DNA of 41,515 nt from Campylobacter jejuni (lineage in GTDB: Bacteria; Campylobacterota; Campylobacteria; Campylobacterales; Campylobacteraceae): positions 1 to 41,515 of the forward strand of contig NZ_NFOE01000110.1 of NCBI RefSeq assembly GCF_002179635.1, written 5' to 3'. The notes beneath the pieces were generated by a model. That model saw nothing but the letters and a program-made list of their open reading frames with translations. It did no database searches and was not told the origin of the DNA. How positions within the stretch are numbered: the stretch's first letter is position 1; each line of letters opens with the position of its first letter. Below are positions 1 to 8,520 of this stretch, piece after piece. The position numbers and the translations under genes are program-made.

Positions 1-52
1 AAATAAAATAGCTAATGATATCTTAGAAGATGCTAGGAAGAAGAAGTTTTAA
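1..52 (+). CDS. C-terminal end of an unidentified gene (partial)
   Basis: A reading frame enters from the left edge and stops at TAA 50-52. It encodes the charged tail NKIANDILEDARKKKF. Too little remains to name a family. The perfect hairpin just after it (59-85) fits the end of a transcription unit, which supports a real gene. It converges on the minus-strand gene at 84-446. Confidence 0.5.
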   Translation, partial: NKIANDILEDARKKKF

Positions 53-58
53 ATAATT

Positions 59-85
59 AAACTAAACCCATTAAGGGTTTAGTTT
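59..85. terminator. Bidirectional hairpin terminator
   Basis: A perfect 11-bp inverted repeat: arm 59-69 (AAACTAAACCC), 5-nt loop, arm 75-85 (GGGTTTAGTTT). It lies between two converging genes, and the stop codon of the minus-strand gene (84-86) begins inside the right arm. The A/T-rich ends provide U-tracts in both directions. Confidence 0.8.
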
Positions 86-446
86 ATCTAATATAAGATT
101 TTAAACAAACACCATCTACACTTAATTCATAAGCTTTTTTTAGATTGTTTTTTAAAGTATCAAGCAAAAGTAAAATTTTAGAATCAAACATATAAAATTC
201 AGCTATTTTTGAAGCAGTTTTGGCCAAATTTTCATCTTCTATTAAAATATATTTTGCCCCTAGTGCATTAGAAAGTAAAATTTCTTCCTCATTCTTAGCA
301 TATATAGCAAAATCTATTTTTTCATCTTTTGCACTTTTTATATTTTGCTCATTATAATCAAAACAATTTACATTTGTTTTTATAAAAATATTTTCATAAA
401 AACTAAATTTTTGCATATTTATCAAAGGGTGTCCAAAAATCAACAT
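84..446 (-). CDS. Conserved hypothetical protein, third gene of the ribA-rsmG operon
   Basis: I do not recognise a named family. The product from ATG 446 is 120 residues and begins MLIFGHPLINMQKF. It alternates short hydrophobic stretches (AIYAKN, AKYILIED, SKILLLLD) with charged helices, which reads like a small alpha/beta protein; there is no signal peptide or membrane segment. A longer start at 473 is possible. The ATG at 446 is preferred because AAAGGAAAAA lies just upstream and it leaves only a 7-nt overlap with the rsmG stop at 440. Position directly after rsmG suggests cotranscription with ribA and rsmG. The function is unknown. Confidence 0.7.
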   Translation of the reverse strand: MLIFGHPLINMQKFSFYENIFIKTNVNCFDYNEQNIKSAKDEKIDFAIYAKNEEEILLSNALGAKYILIEDENLAKTASKIAEFYMFDSKILLLLDTLKNNLKKAYELSVDGVCLKSYIR

Positions 447-1033
447 AATTTTTCCTTTACCTTTAAAAGACAATAATTTCTAAAACCACGGTTGAAAATT
501 TTATAATCTTTCATTCCTTGTAGTTCATCATAAACCTCGCTACCTTTATAAAGCAAAAATGAAGTTTTTTCATCATAAAAACCATTTGAAATTACAATCA
601 AAGGTTTTATATCCATCAATGCTCTTGAGGTGATTAAATCTGCTTTAAAAGGTGGATGATTTTGTAATTTTTCCTTTATAATACTTACATTTATCAAATT
701 AAGTTCAGTTTTGATTACTCTTAAAAAAGAAGCCTTTTTAACACTAGGCTCAAATAGAAAAAAATTACTATTTCCCAAAATACATGCTAAAAATATCGCA
801 GGAAAACCGGCTCCACTTCCAATATCGATAACCTTTTTTTTATCAGTCAAATCACAATAATCTAAAATTTTTATACTATCGATAATATTATCGTCTATGT
901 TTTCAAGATGAGTTAGATTATGTACAGCATTAAATTTTTTTAGCAACTCTTTATAGAGTGTGATTTTTTGGAAAAAATCATCTTTATTTGCAAAGTCTTT
1001 TAAAAAATTTAATTGCTCTTCGTAAGTTTTCAA
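440..1033 (-). CDS. rsmG: 16S rRNA (guanine-527-N7)-methyltransferase RsmG (GidB)
   Basis: RsmG transfers a methyl group from S-adenosylmethionine to N7 of G527 in 16S rRNA, in the cytoplasm; in other bacteria its loss gives low-level streptomycin resistance. The 197-residue product has the GidB signature: an N-terminal helical region with FNAVHNLTHLE, then the SAM-binding motif VIDIGSGAGFPAIFLA (about residues 68-83), an acidic FEPSVKKASFL loop and TSRALMDIKPL. The length is slightly short against about 205-210 in other bacteria but normal for this group. Its ATG overlaps the ribA stop by 4 nt, so it is probably translationally coupled to ribA. Confidence 0.95.
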   Translation of the reverse strand: MKTYEEQLNFLKDFANKDDFFQKITLYKELLKKFNAVHNLTHLENIDDNIIDSIKILDYCDLTDKKKVIDIGSGAGFPAIFLACILGNSNFFLFEPSVKKASFLRVIKTELNLINVSIIKEKLQNHPPFKADLITSRALMDIKPLIVISNGFYDEKTSFLLYKGSEVYDELQGMKDYKIFNRGFRNYCLLKVKEKLC

Positions 1034-1590
1034 TTTAAATGCCCCATTTGCGTATGTTTAATTTCTAAATAATCTTTATTAAAACGATTTGCTTCAATTA
1101 AAATAGGTACCCTTAAATTAATTTTTTCTTTTAAAGAGCTAAGTTTTTCAGGATTATTAGTCAAAAGATTAATCTTAGAAATCTTATAATATTTGAGTAT
1201 AAAATCTACTATTTCATAACTGCGCTCATCTGCTTTAAAACCTAATTGATGATTTGCCTCTATAGTGTTAAAACCTTTATCTTGTAAAGCATAAGCATTA
1301 ATTTTATTAAAAAGTCCTATGCCTCTTCCTTCTTGTCTTAGATAAATCACCATGCCACCATGTTCTTGGATATATTTTAATGAAAAGTCAAGTTGTTCTC
1401 CACAATCACACTTTAAACTTCCCAAAACATCACCCGTTAAACATTCTGAATGGATTCTAATATTAACTTCTTTTTCTAATTTCCCTTTAAAAATACAAAG
1501 GTGTTCTTTATCGTTTTCTTTAAAACTTTGTATATTAAATTCTCCAAAACGAGTGGGAAGTTTTGCTATTTCAGAAATTTGAATAGTCAT
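1030..1590 (-). CDS. ribA: GTP cyclohydrolase II (riboflavin synthesis)
   Basis: RibA converts GTP to 2,5-diamino-6-ribosylamino-4-pyrimidinone 5'-phosphate, formate and pyrophosphate, the first step of riboflavin and FAD synthesis. The 186-residue protein is the stand-alone form with no RibB domain. The zinc cysteines are visible as C50, C61 and C63 (GSLKCDCGEQL), followed by the catalytic RQEGRGIGL motif and the GFKADERSYE and LLTNNPEKL segments. It is divergent from hemB, 70 bp apart, and heads a ribA-rsmG-hypothetical operon. I see no FMN riboswitch; the 70-bp gap is too short for one. Confidence 0.96.
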   Translation of the reverse strand: MTIQISEIAKLPTRFGEFNIQSFKENDKEHLCIFKGKLEKEVNIRIHSECLTGDVLGSLKCDCGEQLDFSLKYIQEHGGMVIYLRQEGRGIGLFNKINAYALQDKGFNTIEANHQLGFKADERSYEIVDFILKYYKISKINLLTNNPEKLSSLKEKINLRVPILIEANRFNKDYLEIKHTQMGHLN

Positions 1591-1619
1591 TATTTTACTT
1601 TACCTTTTTATAAAAAATA

Positions 1620-1628
1620 TGCTAGAAT
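1620..1628 (+). promoter_or_regulatory. Probable hemB promoter, extended -10
   Basis: TGCTAGAAT at 1620-1628 matches the Campylobacter extended -10 pattern (TGn then a TATAAT-like hexamer). It lies 32 nt before the hemB start codon, and AAAGGAAAT at about 1650-1658 supplies the ribosome site. No -35 box is evident, as is usual for this genus. Confidence 0.6.
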
Positions 1629-1660
1629 TTAAGCAATTTTAACAAACAAAAAGGAAATTT

Positions 1661-2638
1661 ATGTTTAAACGCTTTAGAAGATTAAGACTTAATGAGAATA
1701 TTAGAAGCCTAGTAAAAGAAAATACCTTAAATTTAGATGATTTAATCTATCCACTTTTTGTTGTCAATGGTATTAATATTAAAAATGAAATCACGTCTAT
1801 GCCAGGTGTGTTTCAAATGAGCTTAGATGAAATTTTAAAAGAATGCGAAGAGTTAGTTAATCTTGGTATTAAAGCGATTATCTTATTTGGTGTGTTGGAA
1901 AGCTCTAAAAAAGATAGCTGTGGCAGTGATGCATTAAGTGATGATGGTTTGATAGCTACAAGTCTAAGAGTTATTAAGGCAAAATTTCCTGATTTAGTAG
2001 TGATTACTGATCTTTGTTTTTGTGAGTATACCGATCATGGTCATTGTGGCATTATTAATCCAAAAAGTAAAAGTGTAGATAATGATTTAACCTTAGAAAT
2101 TTCAGCCAAACAAGCTCTAATTCATGCCAAAAACGGCGCTGATATGATAGCACCAAGCGGTATGATGGATGGTATTATTGAAACTTTAAGAAAAACCTTA
2201 GATGAAAATGGTTTTGAAAATTTACCTATTATGGCTTATTCTACCAAATTTGCCTCAGCTTATTATGGGCCTTTTAGAGATGTGGCTGATTCTGCACCAA
2301 GTTATGGAGATAGAAAAACCTATCAAATGGATTTTGCCAATGGTAAAGAAGCCTTATGTGAGAGTTTAGAAGATGAAAAACAAGGTGCTGATATTTTGAT
2401 GGTTAAACCAGCACTTGCGTATTTAGATGTAGTTAAAGATATAGCAAATCACTCTAAGCTTCCACTTTGTGTGTATAATGTAAGTGGAGAATATGCTTTG
2501 TTAAAAGCGGGTCAAAAAGCAGGTGTGATTGACTATGAAAAAATAGTGCTTGAAACTATGCTTGCCTTTAAAAGAGCAGGAGCTAAGCTTATTATAACCT
2601 ATCATGCAAAAGAAATTGCAAAACTACTAAACAAATAA
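1661..2638 (+). CDS. hemB: Delta-aminolevulinic acid dehydratase (porphobilinogen synthase)
   Basis: HemB condenses two 5-aminolevulinate molecules into porphobilinogen, an early haem step, in the cytoplasm. The 325-residue product has the family length. Visible landmarks are the zinc-ligand cluster C119, C121 and C129 ([12 protein letters not shown]), the two active-site lysines K196 ([14 protein letters not shown]) and K249 ([10 protein letters not shown]), and the C-terminal AKLIITYHA. The cysteine cluster marks it as the zinc-dependent type. It starts a plus-strand operon that also carries hemN two genes downstream, so two haem steps are probably coexpressed. Confidence 0.97.
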   Translation: MFKRFRRLRLNENIRSLVKENTLNLDDLIYPLFVVNGINIKNEITSMPGVFQMSLDEILKECEELVNLGIKAIILFGVLESSKKDSCGSDALSDDGLIATSLRVIKAKFPDLVVITDLCFCEYTDHGHCGIINPKSKSVDNDLTLEISAKQALIHAKNGADMIAPSGMMDGIIETLRKTLDENGFENLPIMAYSTKFASAYYGPFRDVADSAPSYGDRKTYQMDFANGKEALCESLEDEKQGADILMVKPALAYLDVVKDIANHSKLPLCVYNVSGEYALLKAGQKAGVIDYEKIVLETMLAFKRAGAKLIITYHAKEIAKLLNK

Positions 2639-2647
2639 GGATCAAGA

Positions 2648-3133
2648 TTGAATAGTCTAAGTAAAAAAAGTTCTCAAGATATCATCAATGAGTTATCAAG
2701 CCATTTAGGCATAGAAAAGCACAATCAAACTATATTTCATCTCACCCACATTAACGATAAAGAAAAAAAATTAAGCCTAAAAAATGGTCATGAGTTAGCA
2801 CCTGAACCATGGTTTATAGTAGACGAAAATGATGAAGTTAAAACTATGTTTTCTGTAAAAACCTTAATTGAGTTCTTACAAAATGCCAAAGAAATGCAAA
2901 AAGATAATTTTGAGCTTAAACTTGAAAAGGCTATTTATCAACAAATTCCTATTGACTTTAATGATGTTTGGACAGTTGCAATGGATGAGATTAAACATCA
3001 AGTAGCCAAAGGTATAAAAGAAGTTAATATTGATTTAGATCAATTAATCAGCAATATCCATGCAAAACATCCTAACTTGTTTATTGATATGAAAGAAATG
3101 ATGCAAAAGGTAAAGTTAAATGAAAGATTATAA
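2648..3133 (+). CDS. DUF2603 / UPF0763 family protein between hemB and hemN
   Basis: The 161-residue protein belongs to a family I know only from Campylobacter and relatives (UPF0763, DUF2603), with no established function. It is charged and soluble, without a signal peptide or membrane segment. It contains MNSLSKKSSQDIINEL at the N terminus and KHPNLFIDMKEMMQKV near the C terminus. The start is a TTG at 2648; AAGGA overlapping the hemB stop codon supports it. It begins 9 nt after hemB and overlaps hemN by 14 nt, so it is locked into the haem operon. A role linked to haem synthesis is only an inference from position. Confidence 0.85.
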   Translation: MNSLSKKSSQDIINELSSHLGIEKHNQTIFHLTHINDKEKKLSLKNGHELAPEPWFIVDENDEVKTMFSVKTLIEFLQNAKEMQKDNFELKLEKAIYQQIPIDFNDVWTVAMDEIKHQVAKGIKEVNIDLDQLISNIHAKHPNLFIDMKEMMQKVKLNERL

Positions 3134-4475
3134 AAGCTTTATTAAATACTCTAAAGCAGGACCTAGATACACTTCTTATCCTACTGCAGTAGAATTTAAC
3201 ACTCAATTTAAATATGAGGATTATATACAAATTTTAAAAGAACAAAAAGCACAATTATCTTTGTATTTTCATTTGCCTTTTTGTAGAAGCGCTTGTTATT
3301 TTTGTGGTTGCAATGTAATATATACTGCTAAAGAAGAAAGCAAAGAAAGATATTTAAACTATCTTTTTAAAGAACTTGATCTTTTAGCAAATATCATCAA
3401 TACTCAAAGAGAAGTAGCACAAATGCATTTTGGTGGTGGCACACCTACTTTCTTTTGTGCTAAACAATTACAAAGTTTGATTTTAAAAATAAAAAGTATT
3501 TTTCCAAATTTTACCCAAGATAGCGAAGTAAGTTGCGAGATTGATCCTAGATTTTTAAATGAAGAACAAGCAGATGTTTTAATCCAAAATGGTTTTAATC
3601 GTATTAGTTTTGGTGTGCAAGATTTTGATGAAAAGGTTCAAAAAGAAATTCATAGAATTCAACCTTTTGAATTAACCAAAAATGCAGTAGATATGGTAAG
3701 AAAAAAAGGTATTAACTCGGTAAATATGGATTTAATCTATGGTCTTCCTTATCAAAGCCTAGAAAGCTTTAAACAAACTTTAGAAAAAGCATTATTAATC
3801 AATCCTGATCGTTTTGCTATTTTTAACTACGCACATGTGCCTTGGCTTAAAAAAAATATGAGAAAATTTGATGAAAGTACATTGCCAAGCCCTGATATAA
3901 AGCTTCAAATTTTAGAATATTGTGAAAAATTTTTAACTCAAAATGGCTATAAAATGATAGGAATGGATCATTTTGCAAAACCACAAGATGAACTTTTTAA
4001 AGCTTTAGAAAATGGCAGCTTACATAGAAATTTCCAAGGTTATACCACAAAAGGTGGAACTGATTTAATTGGTATTGGCTTAACAAGTATAGGTGAAGGA
4101 CAAAGACATTATATGCAAAATTTCAAAGATATGCCAAGCTATGAAAAAGCTATTGATGAGGGCAGATTACCTTGTGAAAAAGGCATTATGCTTGATGATG
4201 ATGATGAATTAAGAAAAGCTGTTATTATGGAACTTATGAGTAATTTTGCCCTTAATATAAAAAATATAGAAAGTAAATTTAAGATTGATTTTTTTGAGTA
4301 TTTTAAGCATGATTTAAAAGAACTTGAAGGGCTTAATGAATTTGTCACTATAGATAAAAATTATATCAAAGTTAATGAAACAGGAGTACTTTTAATACGT
4401 AATATTGCTATGTGTTTTGATAAATATTTAAAACGCATTAGCGAAGATAAAAAAGTATTTTCTAAAACGGTTTAA
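3120..4475 (+). CDS. hemN: Oxygen-independent coproporphyrinogen III oxidase (radical SAM)
   Basis: HemN decarboxylates two propionates of coproporphyrinogen III to give protoporphyrinogen IX without oxygen, which suits a microaerophile. The 451-residue protein carries the radical-SAM cluster motif C55-x3-C59-x2-C62 followed by C64 (FCRSACYFCGC), the MHFGGGTPTF SAM-binding motif, SFGVQDFDEKVQ and the HemN-specific GIGLTSIGEG region. N-terminal GPRYTSYPTA is typical of true HemN rather than HemW. It overlaps the preceding gene by 14 nt and is followed after 1 nt by an iron-sulfur oxidoreductase. Confidence 0.96.
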   Translation: MKDYKSFIKYSKAGPRYTSYPTAVEFNTQFKYEDYIQILKEQKAQLSLYFHLPFCRSACYFCGCNVIYTAKEESKERYLNYLFKELDLLANIINTQREVAQMHFGGGTPTFFCAKQLQSLILKIKSIFPNFTQDSEVSCEIDPRFLNEEQADVLIQNGFNRISFGVQDFDEKVQKEIHRIQPFELTKNAVDMVRKKGINSVNMDLIYGLPYQSLESFKQTLEKALLINPDRFAIFNYAHVPWLKKNMRKFDESTLPSPDIKLQILEYCEKFLTQNGYKMIGMDHFAKPQDELFKALENGSLHRNFQGYTTKGGTDLIGIGLTSIGEGQRHYMQNFKDMPSYEKAIDEGRLPCEKGIMLDDDDELRKAVIMELMSNFALNIKNIESKFKIDFFEYFKHDLKELEGLNEFVTIDKNYIKVNETGVLLIRNIAMCFDKYLKRISEDKKVFSKTV

Positions 4476-4476
4476 T

Positions 4477-5745
4477 ATGCTAAATGTTAATGAAATTTCT
4501 AATGCTTGCGTAAAATGTGGCAAATGCATACCAGTTTGTACTATACATGAAATAAACCGCGATGAGAGCACTTCTCCTCGTGGTTTTTTGGATTTAATTA
4601 GTGCTTATAGAAATCAAGAACTAGAACTTGATAAAAATCTTAAAAAAACTTTTGAATCATGTTTTTTATGTACAAATTGCGTTGAAGTTTGTCCAAGTCA
4701 TTTAAGAGTAGATAGTGCTATTGAAAAAGTACGCTTTGATATAGCTCAAAAATTTGGTATAGCATGGTATAAAAAACTTGTTTTCTTTTTTCTAAGACAT
4801 AGAAGAACTTTAGATATTTTAGCAAAATTAGGCTATGTTTTTCAAAGTTGTGCTTTTAGCTTACAACATAAAAATTTGGGAATGAAAGCCAAATTTAACC
4901 TACCTTTAATAAAAAAAGGTCGTTTGCTACCTTCTTTAGCTAAAAAAAGTTTTTTAGCTTCAAATCCTGATTTTATAAATAATCAGAGCGAAAAAACTAT
5001 AGGACTTTTTATAGGATGTTTATCTAATTATTCTTATACTAATACAGGTTTTGCCTTACTTGAAATTTGCAAGCATCTTAAAATTAATGTTGATTTATTA
5101 AAAGATCAATCTTGTTGTGGTGCTCCTCATTATTTTACTGGAGATTTTAAAAGTGTAGAAAAATTAGCTAAAAAAAATATCGTTTATTTTGAAGAAAAAT
5201 TAAAAACACTAGATTATATCATTATTCCAGAAGCAACCTGTTCTGCGATGATTAATATAGATTATGAACATTTTTTTCATATGCAAAAAGATAAAGAATG
5301 GGCAATAAGAGCTAAAAATATTTCTAGTAAAATACTACTTGCAACAAAGTATTTTTATGAATATACTAATTTAGAAGAACTTTTAAAAACAAAGAAAAAA
5401 ATAAACACAAAAATTGCATATCATGATCCTTGCCATGCAAGAAAAATGCAAGGAGTTTTTAAAGAACCAAGAACTTTACTGAAACAAAATTATGTTTTTA
5501 AAGAACTTATTAACTCGAATGAGTGTTGTGGTTTTGGTGGAGTGAGCATGCAAACTGATTATCATAAAAAAGCTTTGCAAGTTGGCATAAAAAAAGCTCA
5601 AAACATACAAAAAAGTGATGTGGAAATCATTAGCGCAGAATGCTCAGCTTGCGGAATGCAAATTTCAAATGCACTAGAGCATGAAAAAATCTCCACGCAG
5701 TTCTTACATCCTTTAGAATTAATAGCAAAATCACTTCAAGATTAG
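4477..5745 (+). CDS. Iron-sulfur oxidoreductase, GlcF/LutA-like (two 4Fe-4S, two CCG domains)
   Basis: The 422-residue protein has two N-terminal 4Fe-4S motifs, C11-x2-C14-x2-C17-x3-C21 and C62-x2-C65-x2-C68-x3-C72. Two cysteine-rich CCG domains follow (SCCGAPHYF and ECCGFGG). This is the layout of glycolate oxidase subunit GlcF and heterodisulfide-reductase-like proteins, which pass electrons between a partner dehydrogenase and the quinone pool. No FAD-binding partner (GlcD type) is encoded next to it, so the substrate is unknown. It begins 1 nt after hemN and ends inside a perfect hairpin. Electron transfer connected with HemN is a possible but unproven reading of the context. Confidence 0.85.
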   Translation: MLNVNEISNACVKCGKCIPVCTIHEINRDESTSPRGFLDLISAYRNQELELDKNLKKTFESCFLCTNCVEVCPSHLRVDSAIEKVRFDIAQKFGIAWYKKLVFFFLRHRRTLDILAKLGYVFQSCAFSLQHKNLGMKAKFNLPLIKKGRLLPSLAKKSFLASNPDFINNQSEKTIGLFIGCLSNYSYTNTGFALLEICKHLKINVDLLKDQSCCGAPHYFTGDFKSVEKLAKKNIVYFEEKLKTLDYIIIPEATCSAMINIDYEHFFHMQKDKEWAIRAKNISSKILLATKYFYEYTNLEELLKTKKKINTKIAYHDPCHARKMQGVFKEPRTLLKQNYVFKELINSNECCGFGGVSMQTDYHKKALQVGIKKAQNIQKSDVEIISAECSACGMQISNALEHEKISTQFLHPLELIAKSLQD

Positions 5746-5761
5746 TAAAAACTAATCTTGA
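5736..5761. terminator. Hairpin terminator holding both stop codons
   Basis: A perfect 11-bp inverted repeat: arm 5736-5746 (TCAAGATTAGT), AAAA loop, arm 5751-5761 (ACTAATCTTGA), then T5 on the plus strand. The stop of the plus-strand gene (5743-5745) lies in the left arm and that of the minus-strand gene (5752-5754) in the right arm. Confidence 0.85.
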
Positions 5762-5961
5762 TTTTTCATGTCTTCAATATTTGATCTATTTTTTTCTATC
5801 AAAATTCTATTTTGCTCTATATTCTCACTATTTTTTTTACACTCATTTTTTAATATTTCTATGTTTTTATATAAAATCTTCATTTTTCTTTCATAACGAT
5901 TAATTAGCAAAAACACTATAAACAAAAACAAAATCAAAATAGCCCAATTTAAAAATGCCAT
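5752..5961 (-). CDS. Small single-pass membrane protein with coiled coil
   Basis: The protein has 69 residues. Residues 5-21 (NWAILILFLFIVFLLIN) form one strong membrane segment. The rest is a charged amphipathic helix with regular leucine/isoleucine spacing and is asparagine-, glutamate- and lysine-rich, so it probably forms a coiled coil in the cytoplasm. AAAGGTGAAG precedes the ATG. It lies 37 nt downstream of alr on the same strand. I do not recognise a function; the layout recalls small scaffolding or division-associated proteins, but that is not evidence. Confidence 0.75.
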   Translation of the reverse strand: MAFLNWAILILFLFIVFLLINRYERKMKILYKNIEILKNECKKNSENIEQNRILIEKNRSNIEDMKNQD

Positions 5962-5998
5962 ACTTCACCTTTCATTGAATATATTAGTATTTTTTATC

Positions 5999-7006
5999 TT
6001 AAATTACAATTCTTTTTAAATTTGGAGAAAGTTTTACTAAAATTTCATAATTAATGGTATTAAAAAAATTAGCCATAACATTTGCATCATTCATAACACA
6101 AATTTCCTCACCACCATTTTCACAAGAAAAACTATCCATAGACATTTTTCCAAGTATTTTTTTACCATTAGGAAGAAAAAATTCTTGTTTTCCATCATAG
6201 CGCAAAAGTCCATCTGCATAACCTAAATCATAAGTTGCTATTTCAAGATCTTCTTTTGCATTATACATACCACCATAACCAACACTTTGACCTTTTTTTA
6301 ACACTCTTTGGCTTAATTTTTCAGCCCATAAACTCAAAACCTTACGCAAGTCTTTATTAAAATGCGCATAACCAAATTGTACAAGCCCTACTCTACAATA
6401 CTCATCAACTTCTAAAGTATTTGTTCTAAATAAAGCTTCAGAATTATGAGAGTGAAATACTAAGTTTTTAGCCTCTTCTTGTAATAAATCGTAAATTAAT
6501 TTTTTAGCGTGTTGGAATTTTTGTTTTTGCACAAAATAACTTGCATCTATTTCATCACTTCCTGCAAAATGCATCATCACTCCATGAAGTTGTAAACTAT
6601 GATTTTTAAGCTCATATATAGTTTCTTGAATTTCTTCAGGTAAAATTCCATTCCTATGCATATTTGTATCTATAACTAAATGAATTTTGATATTTTTTTT
6701 GAGTTTTTTTATATCATTTTTATCATTTAAAGCATAAATAAATTTTTCACTTTCATCGCCATGTGGATGATGGGATAAAATTAAAATATTATCAAAAATA
6801 TCTTCTAATTCTTTTGCTTCAGCTTCATTTTTTACTGCTATAAAATTTATACCTTTCGTTTTAGCTATAGGAGCTAAAAGCTTGGCTCCATGCCCATAAG
6901 CATTATCTTTAAAAACACAAATTACTTTTTCATAACCCCCAGCCTTAGAGGCTATTAAATCAAGATTGTATTCATAAGCCAAGCGATCAATTTTTATATA
7001 AGCCAT
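5999..7006 (-). CDS. alr: Alanine racemase
   Basis: Alr is a PLP enzyme that converts L-alanine to D-alanine for peptidoglycan. The PLP lysine is K33 in VFKDNAYGHG, and the second catalytic base is the tyrosine of VGYGGMYNA (about Y244), followed by DLGYADGLLRYDG. At 335 residues it is shorter than the usual 360-370, mainly through compact loops; both catalytic segments are present. Its start codon shares one base with the stop of pgp2 (TAATG), so the two cell-wall genes are coupled. Confidence 0.94.
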   Translation of the reverse strand: MAYIKIDRLAYEYNLDLIASKAGGYEKVICVFKDNAYGHGAKLLAPIAKTKGINFIAVKNEAEAKELEDIFDNILILSHHPHGDESEKFIYALNDKNDIKKLKKNIKIHLVIDTNMHRNGILPEEIQETIYELKNHSLQLHGVMMHFAGSDEIDASYFVQKQKFQHAKKLIYDLLQEEAKNLVFHSHNSEALFRTNTLEVDEYCRVGLVQFGYAHFNKDLRKVLSLWAEKLSQRVLKKGQSVGYGGMYNAKEDLEIATYDLGYADGLLRYDGKQEFFLPNGKKILGKMSMDSFSCENGGEEICVMNDANVMANFFNTINYEILVKLSPNLKRIVI

Positions 7007-7977
7007 TATTGTTCAGCTAAAATTTGCATTTTATCTTCAACTAGCTTAACATAAAGAACTTTTTCTCCTTTGAATTTATAATTAGTACTGCGATAATCTT
7101 CATAAAATCCTATTCTAAAAATTTTTTCATTTTTTTCATTTGGATAAGGACTTATACTAAGATCTGAAAATTTAATATTTTTTTCTTCTTTTTTTGCGAA
7201 AATTCTTTCTTTATTTTTTGCAAACTGTTCATACGTAGATTTATTGTTATGTTTAAAAATTTTTTTATCATAAAAAGATAAATATTTATTGATATCACTT
7301 TTTTGCCAACTATCTTTCCAAGCAAATAAATTTGCTAATAAAATAGCTATTTCTTCATGACTTGCTCTTACTTTATTTTTTTCTTCTGTCATTGCATAAG
7401 CTTTTCTATCAGCTACTAATTTATTAAAATCTTCTAGCAAATCATTTTGCACAGCAATACAACCTCTAGTCTTATAAGTATCTAAACGCGTTCCATCTAA
7501 AGGATAACCATGAATCCAAATTCCACCACCTGTTTTACCTAAGGTTTTATCTAAAACATTTGGATAAGTTGTTGCAAAAGCAAATGGTCCATAATATGGA
7601 TCACCAGGATAAAATTTCTTTCCAAGCTCATAAAAACCTATAGGAGTTTTTAAATCCCCTTCTACTTCTTTATCTCCAGCTAAACCAGTTAAAACATCTT
7701 TTTGAATAAATTTCTTTTCTACTTTGCCATTATTATAATGATAAACTCTAATGATTTTATCACTTTTATTAGTTAAAACGATTGCAACATTTTCTTCATA
7801 GTAACCAAGGCTAACATTTTTATCTTTTATTTCATTAAGCCAAAAATCTTTCTTACTTAATTCTTGCTTCAATACCTTTTCAACCGCATTAATACCTTGA
7901 TTTAAATAAATTTTTGCAAGTTCACTTGCATTTGCAAATACAGCTAAACTAAACAATGCTAATATAACTTTAAACAA
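7006..7977 (-). CDS. pgp2: Periplasmic LD-carboxypeptidase Pgp2 (YkuD domain), helical-shape determinant
   Basis: The first 18 or so residues (MFKVILALFSLAVFANAS) form a signal peptide. The YkuD catalytic motif is visible as H156-G ... R171-G-C173-I in IHGYPLDGTRLDTYKTRGCI. A C-terminal domain of about 110 residues (NTF2-like in related proteins) follows. In C. jejuni and as Csd6 in H. pylori this family trims tetrapeptide side chains to tripeptides and is needed for helical cell shape. The length of 323 residues matches. All catalytic residues are present, which predicts a helical cell. It is the first gene of pgp2-alr. Confidence 0.92.
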   Translation of the reverse strand: MFKVILALFSLAVFANASELAKIYLNQGINAVEKVLKQELSKKDFWLNEIKDKNVSLGYYEENVAIVLTNKSDKIIRVYHYNNGKVEKKFIQKDVLTGLAGDKEVEGDLKTPIGFYELGKKFYPGDPYYGPFAFATTYPNVLDKTLGKTGGGIWIHGYPLDGTRLDTYKTRGCIAVQNDLLEDFNKLVADRKAYAMTEEKNKVRASHEEIAILLANLFAWKDSWQKSDINKYLSFYDKKIFKHNNKSTYEQFAKNKERIFAKKEEKNIKFSDLSISPYPNEKNEKIFRIGFYEDYRSTNYKFKGEKVLYVKLVEDKMQILAEQ

Positions 7978-8017
7978 TTTATACCTTTCTATTAAAATTT
8001 AAAACAACAAAGAGCTA

Positions 8018-8023
8018 ATTATA
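8018..8023 (-). promoter_or_regulatory. Probable -10 box for pgp2-alr
   Basis: A perfect TATAAT on the minus strand, 41 nt before the pgp2 start, within a very A/T-rich stretch. AGAAAGG just before the ATG (about 7984-7990) is the ribosome site. No TG extension or -35 box is seen, so the exact start site is uncertain. Confidence 0.45.
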
Positions 8024-8059
8024 ATATTTTTACAATAAATATATTTTTAATTTTTTCCG

Positions 8060-8067
8060 TGTATAAT
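8060..8067 (+). promoter_or_regulatory. Probable promoter of the copper cassette
   Basis: TGTATAAT at 8060-8067 gives a perfect TATAAT hexamer (8062-8067) preceded by TG. It lies 33 nt before the ATG at 8101, with AAAGGAAAA as ribosome site. It is back to back with the pgp2 promoter in the 123-bp gap; I see no clear operator. Confidence 0.6.
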
Positions 8068-8100
8068 GTTTATAATTGACTAAAAATATAAAGGAAAATA

Positions 8101-8520
8101 ATGAAAAAAATACTCAGCTTAGCTCTTTTAAGCACTTTTACTCTAGCTAGCAATATCACTGTAAATGATCCCTATGTAAGACAAACTCCACCAAATTCTA
8201 AAACCACAGCCTTTTTTTTAGAGCTTAAAAACAACTCTAATAAAGATATAAAACTCATCAAAGCTCAAAGTTCATTAAGCGATACAGCTGAAATTCATGA
8301 TCATATCATGGAAAATGGTAAAAAAATGATGATACAAATCCCTCAAATTACTATAAAAGCTAATTCAAGCACCAAACTTAAACCTGGTGGTAAACATATT
8401 ATGGTATTAAATCTTAAAGAAAATATCACACCACAAACCAAAGCTAATCTAACGCTTTACTTTGATGATAATAGCACAATTGAACTAAAAGATATCGAGT
8501 CAAGAAGTATTAAAAAATAA
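8101..8520 (+). CDS. Periplasmic copper chaperone, PCu(A)C family (DUF461)
   Basis: A signal peptide of about 17 residues (MKKILSLALLSTFTLAS) exports this 139-residue protein. The copper-binding signature H-x10-M-x21-H-x-M is exact: H66, M77, H99 and M101. PCu(A)C proteins bind Cu(I) in the periplasm and pass it to Sco or directly to the CuA or CuB centre of haem-copper oxidases. The next two genes, ending in a Sco1 homologue, support a role in building the cbb3-type oxidase on which campylobacters depend. Its stop overlaps the next start by 1 nt. Confidence 0.92.
   Translation: MKKILSLALLSTFTLASNITVNDPYVRQTPPNSKTTAFFLELKNNSNKDIKLIKAQSSLSDTAEIHDHIMENGKKMMIQIPQITIKANSSTKLKPGGKHIMVLNLKENITPQTKANLTLYFDDNSTIELKDIESRSIKK

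Noticed and set aside
1591-1660. FMN riboswitch before ribA
   Set aside because: The gap to hemB is only 70 bp and shared with the hemB promoter; no conserved riboswitch helices are visible.
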